From contig NZ_JARFTP010000009.1 in the NCBI RefSeq assembly GCF_029167375.1, positions 62,001 through 126,000 of the forward strand: a DNA stretch of 64,000 bases. The letters run 5' to 3'. The stretch is from Tsukamurella sp. 8F (lineage in GTDB: Bacteria > Actinomycetota > Actinomycetes > Mycobacteriales > Mycobacteriaceae). Below the pieces are notes generated by a model, which saw nothing but the letters and a program-made list of their open reading frames with translations, made no database searches and was not told the DNA's origin. Positions 24,892 through 34,365 of the stretch are shown here, piece after piece. How positions within the stretch are numbered: position 1 is the stretch's first letter; every line of letters starts with the position of its first letter. The position numbers and the translations under genes are program-made.

Positions 24892-26211
24892 ATGGACGCA
24901 CCGTCGTTGTTCGAGCCGGACGAGAAGTCCCGACCGCTTGCGGACCGATTACGCCCGACGACTCTGGCGGACGTGGTCGGGCAACAACACCTACTGGGAC
25001 CTGACGGCCCGCTGGGACGGATGGTCGAACAGGGACGGATGGTGTCGACGATCCTGTGGGGCCCGCCCGGATGCGGGAAGACCACGATCGCCCGCCTCCT
25101 CGCCGCCGGGGCCGATCTGCACTTCGAACCGCTGTCTGCGACGTTCTCGGGCGTCGCAGACCTGCGAAGGATCTTCCAGGCGGCTACCAAGAGGCATGAG
25201 ATAGGCTATGGGACACTGCTTTTCGTCGACGAGATCCACCGATTCAATCGCGCGCAGCAGGACAGCTTCCTACCTTACGTCGAGGACGGCACGGTGGTCC
25301 TCGTCGGTGCGACCACCGAGAACCCGAGCTTCGAATTGAACGGCGCGCTGCTGTCCCGGTGCCAGGTGTTCGTGCTGCGCCGGCTGGACGAGGACGCCCT
25401 GGACATCCTGATCGCGCGCGCCGAGGAGCTGACCGGCCGCGCGGTTCCCGTCGACGGCCACGCGCGCCAGGCCCTCGTCGCAATGGCGGATGGCGACGGT
25501 CGCTACCTGCTCAACATGGTCGAGCAGGTCATGGCGTTACCCGAGACCGGCGAGCCGTTGGACGCGGCCGGCCTGGCGCACGCGGTCCAGAAGCGTGCGC
25601 CGCTGTACGACAAGACCCAGGAGAGTCACTACAACCTGATCTCGGCGCTGCACAAGTCGATGCGGGGATCGGACCCCGACGCAGCGCTCTACTGGCTCGC
25701 ACGGATGCTGGACGGCGGGGAGGACCCGCTGTACGTCGCACGCCGGGTAGTCCGGTTCGCCACCGAGGACATCGGGATGGCGGACCCGCAGGCGTTGCCG
25801 CAGGCACTCGCGGCGTGGGACGCGTACCAGCGCCTCGGCTCACCCGAAGGCGAGCTGGCGATCGCGCAGGCCGTGGTCTATCTCGCCACAGCACCGAAAT
25901 CCGTTGCGGTGTACCGCGGTATGGGCGAGGCGATGAAGGCCGCGCGCAAGAGCGGATCTCTGGCTCCGCCCGCACACATCCTCAACGCGCCCACGGGATT
26001 GATGCGCGACCTCGGTTACGGTGCGGGCTACCAGTACGACCCCGACGCCGCCGAGGGCTTCTCGGGCGCCGACTACTTCCCGGAAGGTGCCGCACGCCAG
26101 CGCTTCTACCGCCCTACGCTCGCCGGCTACGAACGAGAGGTCTCGCAGCGTCTGGATCACTGGGACCGCCTGCGGGAGCAGCGACGCGACCCGACCGAAA
26201 CGGCAGAGTAG
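24892..26211 (+). CDS. rarA: Replication-associated recombination protein RarA (MgsA/WRNIP1)
   Basis: This encodes 439 residues. The AAA+ core has Walker A GPPGCGKTT (about 55-63), Walker B LLFVDEIHRFNRAQQD and sensor region LVGATTENPSFELN with LSRCQVF. The C-terminal RarA-specific part includes QESHYNLISALHKSMRGSDPDAALYWLARML and LRDLGYGAGYQYDPD. RarA acts as a tetramer at stalled replication forks. The ATG at 24892 is chosen because the family starts with residues like SLFEPDEKSRPLADRLRP. The preceding 156 bp hold no gene. Confidence 0.95.
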   Translation: MDAPSLFEPDEKSRPLADRLRPTTLADVVGQQHLLGPDGPLGRMVEQGRMVSTILWGPPGCGKTTIARLLAAGADLHFEPLSATFSGVADLRRIFQAATKRHEIGYGTLLFVDEIHRFNRAQQDSFLPYVEDGTVVLVGATTENPSFELNGALLSRCQVFVLRRLDEDALDILIARAEELTGRAVPVDGHARQALVAMADGDGRYLLNMVEQVMALPETGEPLDAAGLAHAVQKRAPLYDKTQESHYNLISALHKSMRGSDPDAALYWLARMLDGGEDPLYVARRVVRFATEDIGMADPQALPQALAAWDAYQRLGSPEGELAIAQAVVYLATAPKSVAVYRGMGEAMKAARKSGSLAPPAHILNAPTGLMRDLGYGAGYQYDPDAAEGFSGADYFPEGAARQRFYRPTLAGYEREVSQRLDHWDRLREQRRDPTETAE

Positions 26212-26261
26212 GCGCGTACGAAAACGGCGCACTTTCTTAGGTAATTGACGGCTTCCAGGCC

Positions 26262-26289
26262 TTGCGAGGGCTCGTCCTGTGGCTAGTCT
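26262..26289 (+). promoter_or_regulatory. Candidate promoter of the glnX-pknG-FHA operon
   Basis: TTGCGA (26262-26267) and TAGTCT (26284-26289) with a 16-bp spacer resemble a SigA-type promoter. They lie 26 bases before the ATG and just ahead of a GAGGAGG ribosome-binding site. There is no other strong candidate in the 104-bp gap after rarA. Confidence 0.4.
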
Positions 26290-26315
26290 GGCCACAATCC
26301 GCTGAGGAGGTGACC

Positions 26316-27632
26316 ATGACGTCAGCCGTCGAGAGCGCGAGGCCGATCCGCGAGACCCGCATGACCCAGGCGCGCGACCTGGCCCGCACCACACCCGGCA
26401 TCCTGATGCTGCTGGCGGTGGCCACCGTAGTGGCCAGCGTCCTCGTCGGAGCGCTGACCGCCGGCGGCGTGGCGCACAGGGCGAACACCCTGGACACCCT
26501 GGAGCATCGCAGCGGTCCCCTCGCCGTCGCCGCCCAGGACGTGTATCGGGCTCTCTCCGATGCCGACGCGACCGCGAACAGCGGTTTCCTGGCGGGCGGG
26601 CAGGAATCGCCCGCGGTGCGGTCCCGATACACCGCGGACATCCGCCAGGCGGGCGCCGCTCTCGCACTGGCCACGTCGGCGCAGTCGTCGTCCACCACGG
26701 CGGACCCGAGCAGTCCCGTTGCCGTCCTCACCGCCAACCTGCCGGTGTACACGGGCCTCGTCGAAACGGCGCGGGCCGACAACCTGCAGGGGCTGCCCGT
26801 CGGTGCCGCGTACCAGCGCGAGGCGTCGCATCTCATGCGCGGGCTGCTGCTGCCCGCAGCCGAGAGCCTGTACCGGACGCAGGTCGCGCACCTCGCCGCC
26901 GACGAGGACTCGGCCGGCGGCTTCCCGTGGACTGAGGCGGCAGTCGGCCTGATCCTGATCGCGGTCCTCGCGGCGGCCCAATGGTTCGTGTGGCGCCGCT
27001 CCCGCCGCCGCCTGAACGCCGGTCTGACACTCGCGACCCTGGCCGCCACGCTATCGCTGTTGTGGGTACTGCTCGCCTCGTTTCTGGTGATGAGCTCGGT
27101 ACACAGCGCTCGCGCGGACGGGTCCAGCCAAACCGACGTCCTGACCGAAGCCCGTATCGACGCCCTGCAGGCCCGCGCCGACGAGACGCTCACCCTCGTG
27201 GCCCGCGATGGCGGGGCGGAGTACGAGAAGGACTACACAGCAGCTTATTCCAACGGCAAGGGGATGTTGGACAGGGCATTGTCGATCGCCACCGACCCGC
27301 ATGTCACGCGTGAGGTCCGAGCCGCGCGGGATGCGCAGACGCAATGGAACGGCGCACACGAGGCCATCCGCAGCTCCGACGACGGCGGCGACTACGGTGC
27401 GGCGGTGCAGCGCGCGATAGGTACCGAACCCGACGGCGCCGCAAGTGCTTTCGATAAGGTGGACACGTCGTTATCATCCGCGATCGCCGCCACGAGCGGG
27501 GCGTTCGAGCGCAACGTGGCGGACGCCCACGACACTCTCACCGGAGCGGTGTGGGGCGTGATCATCCTCGCCGTTCTCACCGCTGCCGCCGCGGTGGCCG
27601 GACTCTGGCAGCGGCTGAAGGAGTACCGATGA
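26316..27632 (+). CDS. glnX: GlnX-like membrane protein (Rv0412c-like)
   Basis: This encodes 438 residues from ATG 26316, after GAGGAGG. Four membrane helices are seen, at about 31-52, 207-228, 238-262 and 412-433. Large extracytoplasmic loops (about 55-205 and 265-410) have a helical, chemoreceptor-like composition. In Corynebacterium and M. tuberculosis the equivalent protein sits in the membrane and links the amino-acid-binding lipoprotein GlnH outside to the kinase PknG inside. Gene order here is the same (membrane protein, glnH, then pknG), with one extra gene. The stop overlaps the glnH start by 4 bp (ATGA). This is the first gene of a seven-gene operon. Confidence 0.85.
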   Translation: MTSAVESARPIRETRMTQARDLARTTPGILMLLAVATVVASVLVGALTAGGVAHRANTLDTLEHRSGPLAVAAQDVYRALSDADATANSGFLAGGQESPAVRSRYTADIRQAGAALALATSAQSSSTTADPSSPVAVLTANLPVYTGLVETARADNLQGLPVGAAYQREASHLMRGLLLPAAESLYRTQVAHLAADEDSAGGFPWTEAAVGLILIAVLAAAQWFVWRRSRRRLNAGLTLATLAATLSLLWVLLASFLVMSSVHSARADGSSQTDVLTEARIDALQARADETLTLVARDGGAEYEKDYTAAYSNGKGMLDRALSIATDPHVTREVRAARDAQTQWNGAHEAIRSSDDGGDYGAAVQRAIGTEPDGAASAFDKVDTSLSSAIAATSGAFERNVADAHDTLTGAVWGVIILAVLTAAAAVAGLWQRLKEYR

Positions 27633-28585
27633 AGCGCTCGACCATCGCCGTCGGCACCGCGGTCATGCTCACTCTCGCCGCGTGCGGGAGTCGCGAATCC
27701 GCCTTCAGCGTAGCCACTTCCGTCAGTGCAGGGGCGCCCTCGCCTGCCGGGGCCACGCAGGTGCGCTCGCTTCCCGGCACCGCATCGGACACGAGCTGCG
27801 GGGACCCGACAGCGAGCTATCGTCCGTCGACGGCATCCGGACCCGGACTGGCTGCGATCCGGGCGCGCGGCCGCCTGATCGCGGGGGTGGACCAGAACAC
27901 CTTTCAATTCGGATACCGCAATCCGGTGAGTGGCAACCTGGAGGGCTTCGACATCGACATCGCGCGGGCGGTCGCTCAAGCCGTCTTCGGACGAGCCGAC
28001 GCTATACAGTTCCGGGTAGTCAACTCCGCCAACAGGATCGACGCCGTCAAGAACCACGATGTCGACATCGTGGTCGAGACCATGACGATGAACTGCGCCC
28101 GCTGGCGCGACGTCGCGTTCAGCTCGGTCTACTACCAGGCGGGGCAGCGAGTGCTGGTGGCGAAGGACTCGAAAGCCACGTCGATGGCATCACTCGGCGG
28201 CAGGAGAGTCTGCGCCGCCGCTGGTTCCACATCCATACAGAACATCGTCGATGCACCGTCCAAGCCCGTCGGGATACAGGTGCCGGGCTGGACCGACTGC
28301 CTCGTGATGATGCAACAGAACCAGGTAGACGCCATCTCCACCGACGACACCATCCTCGCCGGTCTCGCCGCGCAGGACCCGTTCACCAAGATCGTCGGTC
28401 CCCCGATGACGTCCGAGCCCTACGGGATCGCCGTGGCCAAGGACCACCTCGACCTGGTCCGCTTCGTCAACTCGGTACTGGATCGCATGCGCTCGGACGG
28501 GCAGTGGGCAACGATATACAACCACTGGCTCGCAAGCCTTCTCGGCGGGAGCGCAATCCCGCCCACACCGAAGTACCGGGACTGA
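27629..28585 (+). CDS. glnH: GlnH-type amino-acid-binding lipoprotein
   Basis: This encodes 318 residues with a signal peptide and lipobox TLAAC (Cys 19). The mature class II solute-binding fold includes IRARGRLIAGVDQNTFQFG, NLEGFDIDIARAVA, NHDVDIVVETMTM and VDAISTDDTILAGLAAQDP. It is similar to M. tuberculosis GlnH (Rv0411c), which senses aspartate, glutamate and asparagine and passes the signal through the membrane protein to PknG. No amino-acid permease is encoded here, supporting a sensory rather than import role. A GGAG ribosome-binding site lies within the end of glnX. Confidence 0.92.
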   Translation: MKRSTIAVGTAVMLTLAACGSRESAFSVATSVSAGAPSPAGATQVRSLPGTASDTSCGDPTASYRPSTASGPGLAAIRARGRLIAGVDQNTFQFGYRNPVSGNLEGFDIDIARAVAQAVFGRADAIQFRVVNSANRIDAVKNHDVDIVVETMTMNCARWRDVAFSSVYYQAGQRVLVAKDSKATSMASLGGRRVCAAAGSTSIQNIVDAPSKPVGIQVPGWTDCLVMMQQNQVDAISTDDTILAGLAAQDPFTKIVGPPMTSEPYGIAVAKDHLDLVRFVNSVLDRMRSDGQWATIYNHWLASLLGGSAIPPTPKYRD

Positions 28586-28587
28586 CC

Positions 28588-29784
28588 GTGGCCACCGACC
28601 TGCAAGAGCTGGGCCGCACCCTCGACCTCGTCGTCGCCGACGGCGAGCGCCTCGCGGAGGCTTTGGTGGCCATGGACTCCCACCCCGCGCTCGCCTTGGT
28701 TCGGGACGCGGCGTTGAGGGGCGTCACGGCACGTCGCTGGGCTCAGGCGTCGACGGCGATGACGACCGTCTGGGAGCAGTACAGCTGCCTCAAGGAGCTC
28801 GTCGACCACGGTGTGGACATCCGGAGCCGCGCTGAGCGATCAAGGCGGCCGGCCGATTCCGACCTGGCATTACTTACCGAGCTACTCTACGGCCCCGTCG
28901 TCGGCGCCGCAGCACTCGCAGACGGGCAGCCGGGTACCCTTGCCGATCTCATCGCTGAGATGCAGGCCTCGCATGCCACCGTGGTCGCGCTGCTCACAGA
29001 GGTCGACTCCGCATGGAAGGCCACTGTGCCGCCGCTCGACACCGTCGACCGGCGGCTCGCGGAGGCCGCACGGATGGCGGAATCCGTTTCTGCAGGCAGG
29101 AACCGGGCATCCGCGCTGCGCCGCGAGTTGAACCGCACCCGCGAGTTCGTACTCACCGATCCGCTCTCGGCACTGATCGATGACCCGGTGCGGGCGCTCG
29201 CCCGGCGTGTCGAGGAGCTGGCGGCCGAGCTGTCCCGGCTCTCGGCGGTGCGGGACGATTTCACTGCTCGGCTCGCCGCCCTCGAGGCGGTACTGACGGA
29301 CGTCGAGTCGATGGAGGAGACCGCCCACCAAGCCTATTCCGCGGTCCTGGAGAAGGTCGCAGCGCCCGGGCTGGCCGAGCCCGACCGCGACGGGTCGGCG
29401 GCGTTGCGGGCCAGAATCGAACGCTTACGCTCTCTGCGCGACACCGTCAGCTGGGAGGCCGTGGCCGCAGAGCAGGAATCCGTCGACCGTTTCGCCGGGG
29501 AGACCCTCGCTGCGGCGCGGCTGGCCCTGCGCAGCGTCACGGGTCTGCTGGACCGAAGGGCGGAGCTGCGGGGGCGACTCGAGGCATACCGGGCCAAGGC
29601 AGCGCGACTCGGGTACGCCGAGGATGCCGAGCTCGCGACCCTACACCACACCGCCGAGAACCAGTTGTACTCGGCTCCTTGCGATCTGGCCGCGGCTACC
29701 CGCGCGCTCAATCGCTACCGGGACGCCCTGATGGAGAAGACCGGACCCGCGCAGGCGGCGCCCGTCGAGGAGGGACCGCGATGA
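28588..29784 (+). CDS. Coiled-coil protein between glnH and pknG, unrecognised family
   Basis: This encodes 398 residues from GTG 28588, two bases after the glnH stop. It is almost entirely helical with long heptad-like Ala/Leu/Arg/Glu runs, for example around RRVEELAAELSRLSAVRDDF and RARIERLRSLRDTV. There is no signal, membrane segment or catalytic motif. The C-terminus is a short Pro/Ala/Glu tail. Its stop overlaps the pknG start (ATGA). This gene is not present between glnH and pknG in M. tuberculosis. A scaffold or adaptor for the kinase complex is a reasonable inference only. Confidence 0.75.
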   Translation: MATDLQELGRTLDLVVADGERLAEALVAMDSHPALALVRDAALRGVTARRWAQASTAMTTVWEQYSCLKELVDHGVDIRSRAERSRRPADSDLALLTELLYGPVVGAAALADGQPGTLADLIAEMQASHATVVALLTEVDSAWKATVPPLDTVDRRLAEAARMAESVSAGRNRASALRRELNRTREFVLTDPLSALIDDPVRALARRVEELAAELSRLSAVRDDFTARLAALEAVLTDVESMEETAHQAYSAVLEKVAAPGLAEPDRDGSAALRARIERLRSLRDTVSWEAVAAEQESVDRFAGETLAAARLALRSVTGLLDRRAELRGRLEAYRAKAARLGYAEDAELATLHHTAENQLYSAPCDLAAATRALNRYRDALMEKTGPAQAAPVEEGPR

Positions 29785-32144
29785 CCACGACAGGCGCATG
29801 CGCACGACCCGGGTGCAACGGGAGCATCGACGCAGACGGGTTCTGCGACAGCTGTGGCATGGAGGCCACGCCTCCGTCACCCGCCCCCGATCCAGGCGTC
29901 ACTGCGTCTCGTGCAGGCGATCTCGGCGGGCCTGGCACCGCTGCGGCCGAACCGGGCACCGCGGCCACGCCGTACGACCCGTTCACCTCCGCCACGGGCG
30001 CTGCGACCGGATCCGCGACGGGCCGCGGCGCCGGCGGTTTCACGGGCTCCGCCCGCTCCCGACGCGGCTCCAGCCGATCGTCCGGGCGATCGGGCCGGTC
30101 CGGGCGGCGCGGCCTGCTGGGTGCAGGTCTCGTCGAGGTCCCCCGCGTGCCGTACCGCGATCCGCAGTCGGCGGTCCTCGCCGACCCGAAGGTACCGGAG
30201 AGCCGGCGCTTCTGCTCCAAGTGCGGTGCCGAGGTCGGCCGGGCCCGCGACGGGAGCCCGGGCCGCACCGAGGGCTTCTGCCCGGCCTGCCGCAATCCGT
30301 TCTCCTTCTCCCCCAAACTGGCGCCGGGCGAAGTGGTACACGGTCAGTACGAGGTACTCGGCTGCCTGGCACACGGCGGCCTGGGGTGGATCTATCTCGC
30401 TGCGGACCGCGCGGTCGCCGACAGGTGGGTGGTCCTCAAGGGCCTGCTCGATTCCGGCGACGCCGACGCGATGGCGGCCGCCGTCGCCGAGCGGCGATTC
30501 CTGGCCGAGGTCGAGCATCCGAACATCGTGAAGATCTACAACTTCGTCGAGCATCCGGACTCGAATACCGGTGCGCCCGTGGGCTACATCGTCATGGAGT
30601 ACGTGGGCGGCGAGTCGATCAAAGGCATCCTCCAGAAGATCCGGGCGACCGAGGGCCACAAGGCATGCCTGCCCCTGCCGCAGGCGATCGCGTATGCGCT
30701 CGAGGTCCTCCCGGCGCTCGGCTACCTGCACTCGAAGGACCTGCTGTTCTGCGACTTCAAGCCGGACAACGTGATCCAGACCGAGGAGCAGCTCAAACTG
30801 ATCGATCTCGGTGCCGTCCGCGCGATCGAGGACGAGGACAGCCCGATATACGGCACGATCGGATACCAGGCTCCGGAGATCGGCACCGAGGGACCGTCGG
30901 TTCAGTCCGACCTCTACACCATCGGGCGCGCCCTCGCAGTCCTGACCTTTCCATTCGACTACCTGCGGGCACACAAGGAGACGCTGCCCGACGCGACGGA
31001 GGAGCCCCTCCTCGCGCAGCAGGAGTCGTACCATCGGTTCCTGCTGCGTGCCACGTCTACGCACAGCGCCTCGCGATTCGCGTCCGCGGACGAGATGCGC
31101 GATCAGCTGACCGGCGTGCTCCGCGAAGTACTCGCCGAGCAGGACGGGAAGCCACGGCCCGGAACTTCCACCGAATTCACCCCCGAGCGTGCGTCGTTCG
31201 GGATCACGGCGGCACTCGCCCCGCCGTCGCCCGCCGTCGTGGCGGCCGCACTGCCGGTGCCCAAAGCCGACTCCGATGACCCCTCGGCAGCCTTCCTCGC
31301 GACGGTCACGGCGATTGCTCCCGAGCGCGTCGCCGACGAGCTGGGTCACGCCCCGAAGAACAGCCCGGAGGTGCGGCTCCGCCTCGCACGGGCCCACCTC
31401 GACGCTGGAGACACGGCAGCTGCGCGGCGGCTCATCGACGGCGTCGCAGCGCTCACGGCAGACTCCGAACGCACCTGGCCTATCGCGTGGTACCGCGGCA
31501 TCGCCGCGCTGACCGACGGAGACGTCTCCGAGGCGGTCGCACAGTTCGACCTGGTGTACTCGGCCGTCCCGGGGGAGCAGGCGCCCAAGCTGGCCCTCGC
31601 CGCCTGCGCAGAGCAGGCGGGCGATCATCGGCGCGCTGCACAGCTCTTCCGCGCGGTGTGGCGCACCGACGCCGCGTACGTCAGCGCAGCCTTCGGCCTC
31701 GCTCGAGCTCTGGCTGCGGACGGCGACCGGCGATCGGCCTACGAGGTCCTGTGCACCGTGCCCGACACCTCGAGCCACCGGATCACGGCCCGCCTCGCAG
31801 CCGCCGCGGCCCGTGTCGAGGCCGTCCGACCCGAGCGACTCGCGGCCGACGATCTTCTCGCGGCCGGCACCCAGATCGAAGGTATCGACGACGAGCTCGA
31901 CGCGCGCCGAAGGGCGCTCGCCTCGGAGCGCGTCCTCGGCAAGGCGCTCGAATGGGTCCATGTCGGCGGCTCGCCGCCGCCCGACGACGCCACGCCGCTC
32001 CTGGGCGCTCGTCTCGCCGAGCCGGACCTCCGCGCCGCCCTCGAAGGCTGCTACCGCACGCTCGCTCGCCATGCATCGTCCCCGAAGGAGCGGATCGCGT
32101 TGGTGGACAAGGCGAACCGCATTCGGCCGAAGTCGTGGATGTGA
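29781..32144 (+). CDS. pknG: Serine/threonine protein kinase PknG
   Basis: This encodes 787 residues. An extra N-terminal zinc ribbon (CARPGC...FCDSCG, residues 7-26) and a Ser/Gly/Arg-rich linker precede the rubredoxin-like CSKCG...CPAC (about 145-169). The kinase domain covers about 185-450, with the glycine loop AHGGLGWIYLA, Lys about 219 in VVLKG, catalytic Asp in FCDFKPDN (about 325) and DLGA in place of DFG. A TPR domain follows (about 550-787). All PknG-specific departures from canonical kinases are kept. In mycobacteria PknG phosphorylates the FHA protein GarA and so controls 2-oxoglutarate flux. The second N-terminal ribbon is additional to the M. tuberculosis form. Confidence 0.95.
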   Translation: MTTTGACARPGCNGSIDADGFCDSCGMEATPPSPAPDPGVTASRAGDLGGPGTAAAEPGTAATPYDPFTSATGAATGSATGRGAGGFTGSARSRRGSSRSSGRSGRSGRRGLLGAGLVEVPRVPYRDPQSAVLADPKVPESRRFCSKCGAEVGRARDGSPGRTEGFCPACRNPFSFSPKLAPGEVVHGQYEVLGCLAHGGLGWIYLAADRAVADRWVVLKGLLDSGDADAMAAAVAERRFLAEVEHPNIVKIYNFVEHPDSNTGAPVGYIVMEYVGGESIKGILQKIRATEGHKACLPLPQAIAYALEVLPALGYLHSKDLLFCDFKPDNVIQTEEQLKLIDLGAVRAIEDEDSPIYGTIGYQAPEIGTEGPSVQSDLYTIGRALAVLTFPFDYLRAHKETLPDATEEPLLAQQESYHRFLLRATSTHSASRFASADEMRDQLTGVLREVLAEQDGKPRPGTSTEFTPERASFGITAALAPPSPAVVAAALPVPKADSDDPSAAFLATVTAIAPERVADELGHAPKNSPEVRLRLARAHLDAGDTAAARRLIDGVAALTADSERTWPIAWYRGIAALTDGDVSEAVAQFDLVYSAVPGEQAPKLALAACAEQAGDHRRAAQLFRAVWRTDAAYVSAAFGLARALAADGDRRSAYEVLCTVPDTSSHRITARLAAAAARVEAVRPERLAADDLLAAGTQIEGIDDELDARRRALASERVLGKALEWVHVGGSPPPDDATPLLGARLAEPDLRAALEGCYRTLARHASSPKERIALVDKANRIRPKSWM

Positions 32145-33082
32145 GTGCCATGACGACATGCCCCGAATGTGGCGTCGACGTCGCCCGCGATCAGCGGTTC
32201 TGCGAGTCGTGCGGACGCCCGCTACTGGTCCGCCGCACCCCGGTCGGAGGAGCCGCAGATCGGACCCGGGTCGACTGGGATCTCGGTGCGGTCGTGGGCG
32301 TCAGCGACGTCGGCAACCGCCGCACGCGCAACGAGGACGCGATGGCGTTCGCGGTGGTGTCCACGGAGGCCGGCGGCGCCGGGCCCGCCGCGGCCGTCGC
32401 GGTGGTATGTGACGGGGTGGCCACGTCCGACCGGGGGCACCTCGCGTCGCAGGCCGCCGTCGACGTGGCCTGCGACGTCCTGCTGGACGCCGTTCTCTCT
32501 TCGGGGGCCGCACCGTTCACCATCGAGAATGCAGGCAGCGCAACGCAGGAGGCGGTATCGGGCGCCGTGGCAGTCGTCAGTGAGCTTGCCGACCCCGCGA
32601 ACCCGGACACAGCCCCGTCGTGCACATTCGTGTCGGCGGTCGTGACGCCCGGGCAGATCGTCGTCGGCTGGGTGGGTGACAGCCGTGCCTATTGGCTGGC
32701 CGCACCCGAAGGCAGATCCCGGCGACTCACCATCGACGACACCCTCGCGGTCGACCTGATCGCCGCCGGTGTCCCGGAGGAGGTCGCGAACTCTGCGCCG
32801 CAGGGACACGCACTGTCCCGCTGGATAGGCGCAGACGCAGCCGAGACCCACGCGCGGATCGCGACGCTGCGCCCCGATGGCCCGGGCGTCCTGCTCCTGT
32901 GTAGCGACGGTCTGTGGAACTACCTGCCCGAATCCGACATGCTGGCCGCGGTCGTCCACGGTGCCGCTGAGACCGCTTGGGCTGCGACCGAATCCGTCGA
33001 GAACGCACTCGACATGGGCGGCCACGACAACATCACCGCGGTGCTCGTACCGATCCCGCTCGACGAGAGGAGTCAGCGATGA
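32141..33082 (+). CDS. PP2C-type protein phosphatase with N-terminal zinc ribbon
   Basis: This encodes 313 residues from GTG 32141, which overlaps the pknG stop; ATG 32150 is the alternative. An N-terminal zinc ribbon (CPECG...FCESCG) is followed by a PP2C domain. Metal-binding and fold motifs are VGNRRTRNEDAM, VVCDGVAT (DGVAT in place of DGMGG), WVGDSRAYW, CSDGLWNYL and GGHDNITAVLV. The protein is soluble. It is expected to reverse PknG phosphorylation. A kinase and its phosphatase made from overlapping genes is a strong hint of a matched pair. The next gene starts within its stop (ATGA). Confidence 0.9.
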   Translation: MSAMTTCPECGVDVARDQRFCESCGRPLLVRRTPVGGAADRTRVDWDLGAVVGVSDVGNRRTRNEDAMAFAVVSTEAGGAGPAAAVAVVCDGVATSDRGHLASQAAVDVACDVLLDAVLSSGAAPFTIENAGSATQEAVSGAVAVVSELADPANPDTAPSCTFVSAVVTPGQIVVGWVGDSRAYWLAAPEGRSRRLTIDDTLAVDLIAAGVPEEVANSAPQGHALSRWIGADAAETHARIATLRPDGPGVLLLCSDGLWNYLPESDMLAAVVHGAAETAWAATESVENALDMGGHDNITAVLVPIPLDERSQR

Positions 33083-34365
33083 CCGACCATCCCGAGTTCA
33101 CCGTCGAGGTGTTCCAGAACGAGTACCTCACCGTAGGCGCCACGGACGTGAACGCCATCGTGACGGTGACGTCGTCCGGGTCCACCGCACCCGGCGTCGG
33201 CGACGCCGCCGAAGTGATCGTGGTCGACACGTCGGGTTCGATGGGACAGCCCCCGACCAAGCTGTCCGCGGCCAAGCAGGCGACGATCGCCGCTATCGAC
33301 ACTCTGCGTAACGGCGTCGAGTTCGCTGTCGTCGCCGGCAATCACGCGGCACGCCCGGTGTACCCGCCGGGCGGGCTCGCGGTGGCGGGCTCCAAGACCC
33401 GCTCGCAGGCCGCAAGCGCCGTACGGCGCCTCGGCCATGGTGGTGGCACGGCGGTCGGATCCTGGCTCCTGATGGCGGACAGCCTGTTCCGCGAGACCGA
33501 AGCGAAGATCAAGCACGTCATCCTGCTCACCGACGGGCGCAACGAGAGCGAGGAACCGGAGGAGCTGGAGGCCGCGCTGCGCACCGTGTCGGGGCGTTTC
33601 GTCGGCGACTGCCGCGGCGTCGGAACCGACTGGGAGGTACCGGAACTGCGCCGCGTCGCGGACGCGCTGCTCGGCACCGTCGACATCGTGGCCGAGCCCG
33701 CCGGGCTCGAAGCGGACTTCCGAGCCATGGCGGGCGCGGCGATGAGCAAGACGATAGGCGAGGTGTCCCTGCGCCTCTGGACTCCCGAGGGCTCCTCAGT
33801 CGTCTTCGTGAAGCAGGTCGAGCCGACGCTGACGGATCTCACCGCCCGTCGCGTCGAGGTGCCGCCCCGCAGCGGCGACTACCCCACCGGCGCGTGGGGC
33901 GCCGAGAGCCGAGATTTCCATGTATGTGTACGTGTTCCGTCCGCATCGGTCGGCGACCGCATGCTCGCGGCACGGGTCGGCCTCGTCGGATCCGACGAGG
34001 CAGTACTCGGCACCGGCAAGGTGCTCGCCGTATGGACGGACGACATGGCTCTGTCCACGAGGATCAACCGTGAGGTCGCGCACTACACCGGGCAGGCGGA
34101 TCTAGCGGCGGCGATCCAGGAGGGACTCGAGGCTCGGCGCGCCGGCGACGTCCACACCGCGACCGCGAAGCTCGGGCGCGCGGTGGAGCTGGCCACGAAG
34201 TCCGGCAACAGCGACACCGTCGAGCTGCTGGCAGGCGTCGTGGAGATCGATGATCCCCACACGGGCACAGTACATCTCAAGCGCAACGTGGCGGCGGTGG
34301 ACGAGATGACTCTGGACACCCGCTCATCCAAGACGTTGCGGGTGAAGAAGCAGGGGGGATCATGA
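33079..34365 (+). CDS. Cytoplasmic vWA-domain protein of the PknG operon
   Basis: This encodes 428 residues with no signal or membrane helix. The vWA domain (about 45-230) has MIDAS DTSGSMGQPP at residues 50-56, the threonine in GHGGGTAVGSW and the aspartate in ILLTDGRNESEE. The remainder is a beta-rich middle and a helical C-terminus around DLAAAIQEGLEARRAGDVHTATAKL, which resembles a single TPR-like helical pair. vWA proteins of this type often bind partners through Mg2+ at the MIDAS and work beside phosphatases and FHA proteins. Its substrate is unknown. The stop overlaps the next start (ATGA). Confidence 0.88.
   Translation: MTDHPEFTVEVFQNEYLTVGATDVNAIVTVTSSGSTAPGVGDAAEVIVVDTSGSMGQPPTKLSAAKQATIAAIDTLRNGVEFAVVAGNHAARPVYPPGGLAVAGSKTRSQAASAVRRLGHGGGTAVGSWLLMADSLFRETEAKIKHVILLTDGRNESEEPEELEAALRTVSGRFVGDCRGVGTDWEVPELRRVADALLGTVDIVAEPAGLEADFRAMAGAAMSKTIGEVSLRLWTPEGSSVVFVKQVEPTLTDLTARRVEVPPRSGDYPTGAWGAESRDFHVCVRVPSASVGDRMLAARVGLVGSDEAVLGTGKVLAVWTDDMALSTRINREVAHYTGQADLAAAIQEGLEARRAGDVHTATAKLGRAVELATKSGNSDTVELLAGVVEIDDPHTGTVHLKRNVAAVDEMTLDTRSSKTLRVKKQGGS

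Noticed and set aside
29877-32159. A 760-codon open frame opposite pknG
   Set aside because: It runs antisense to a well-conserved kinase; length alone reflects high GC and few stop codons.
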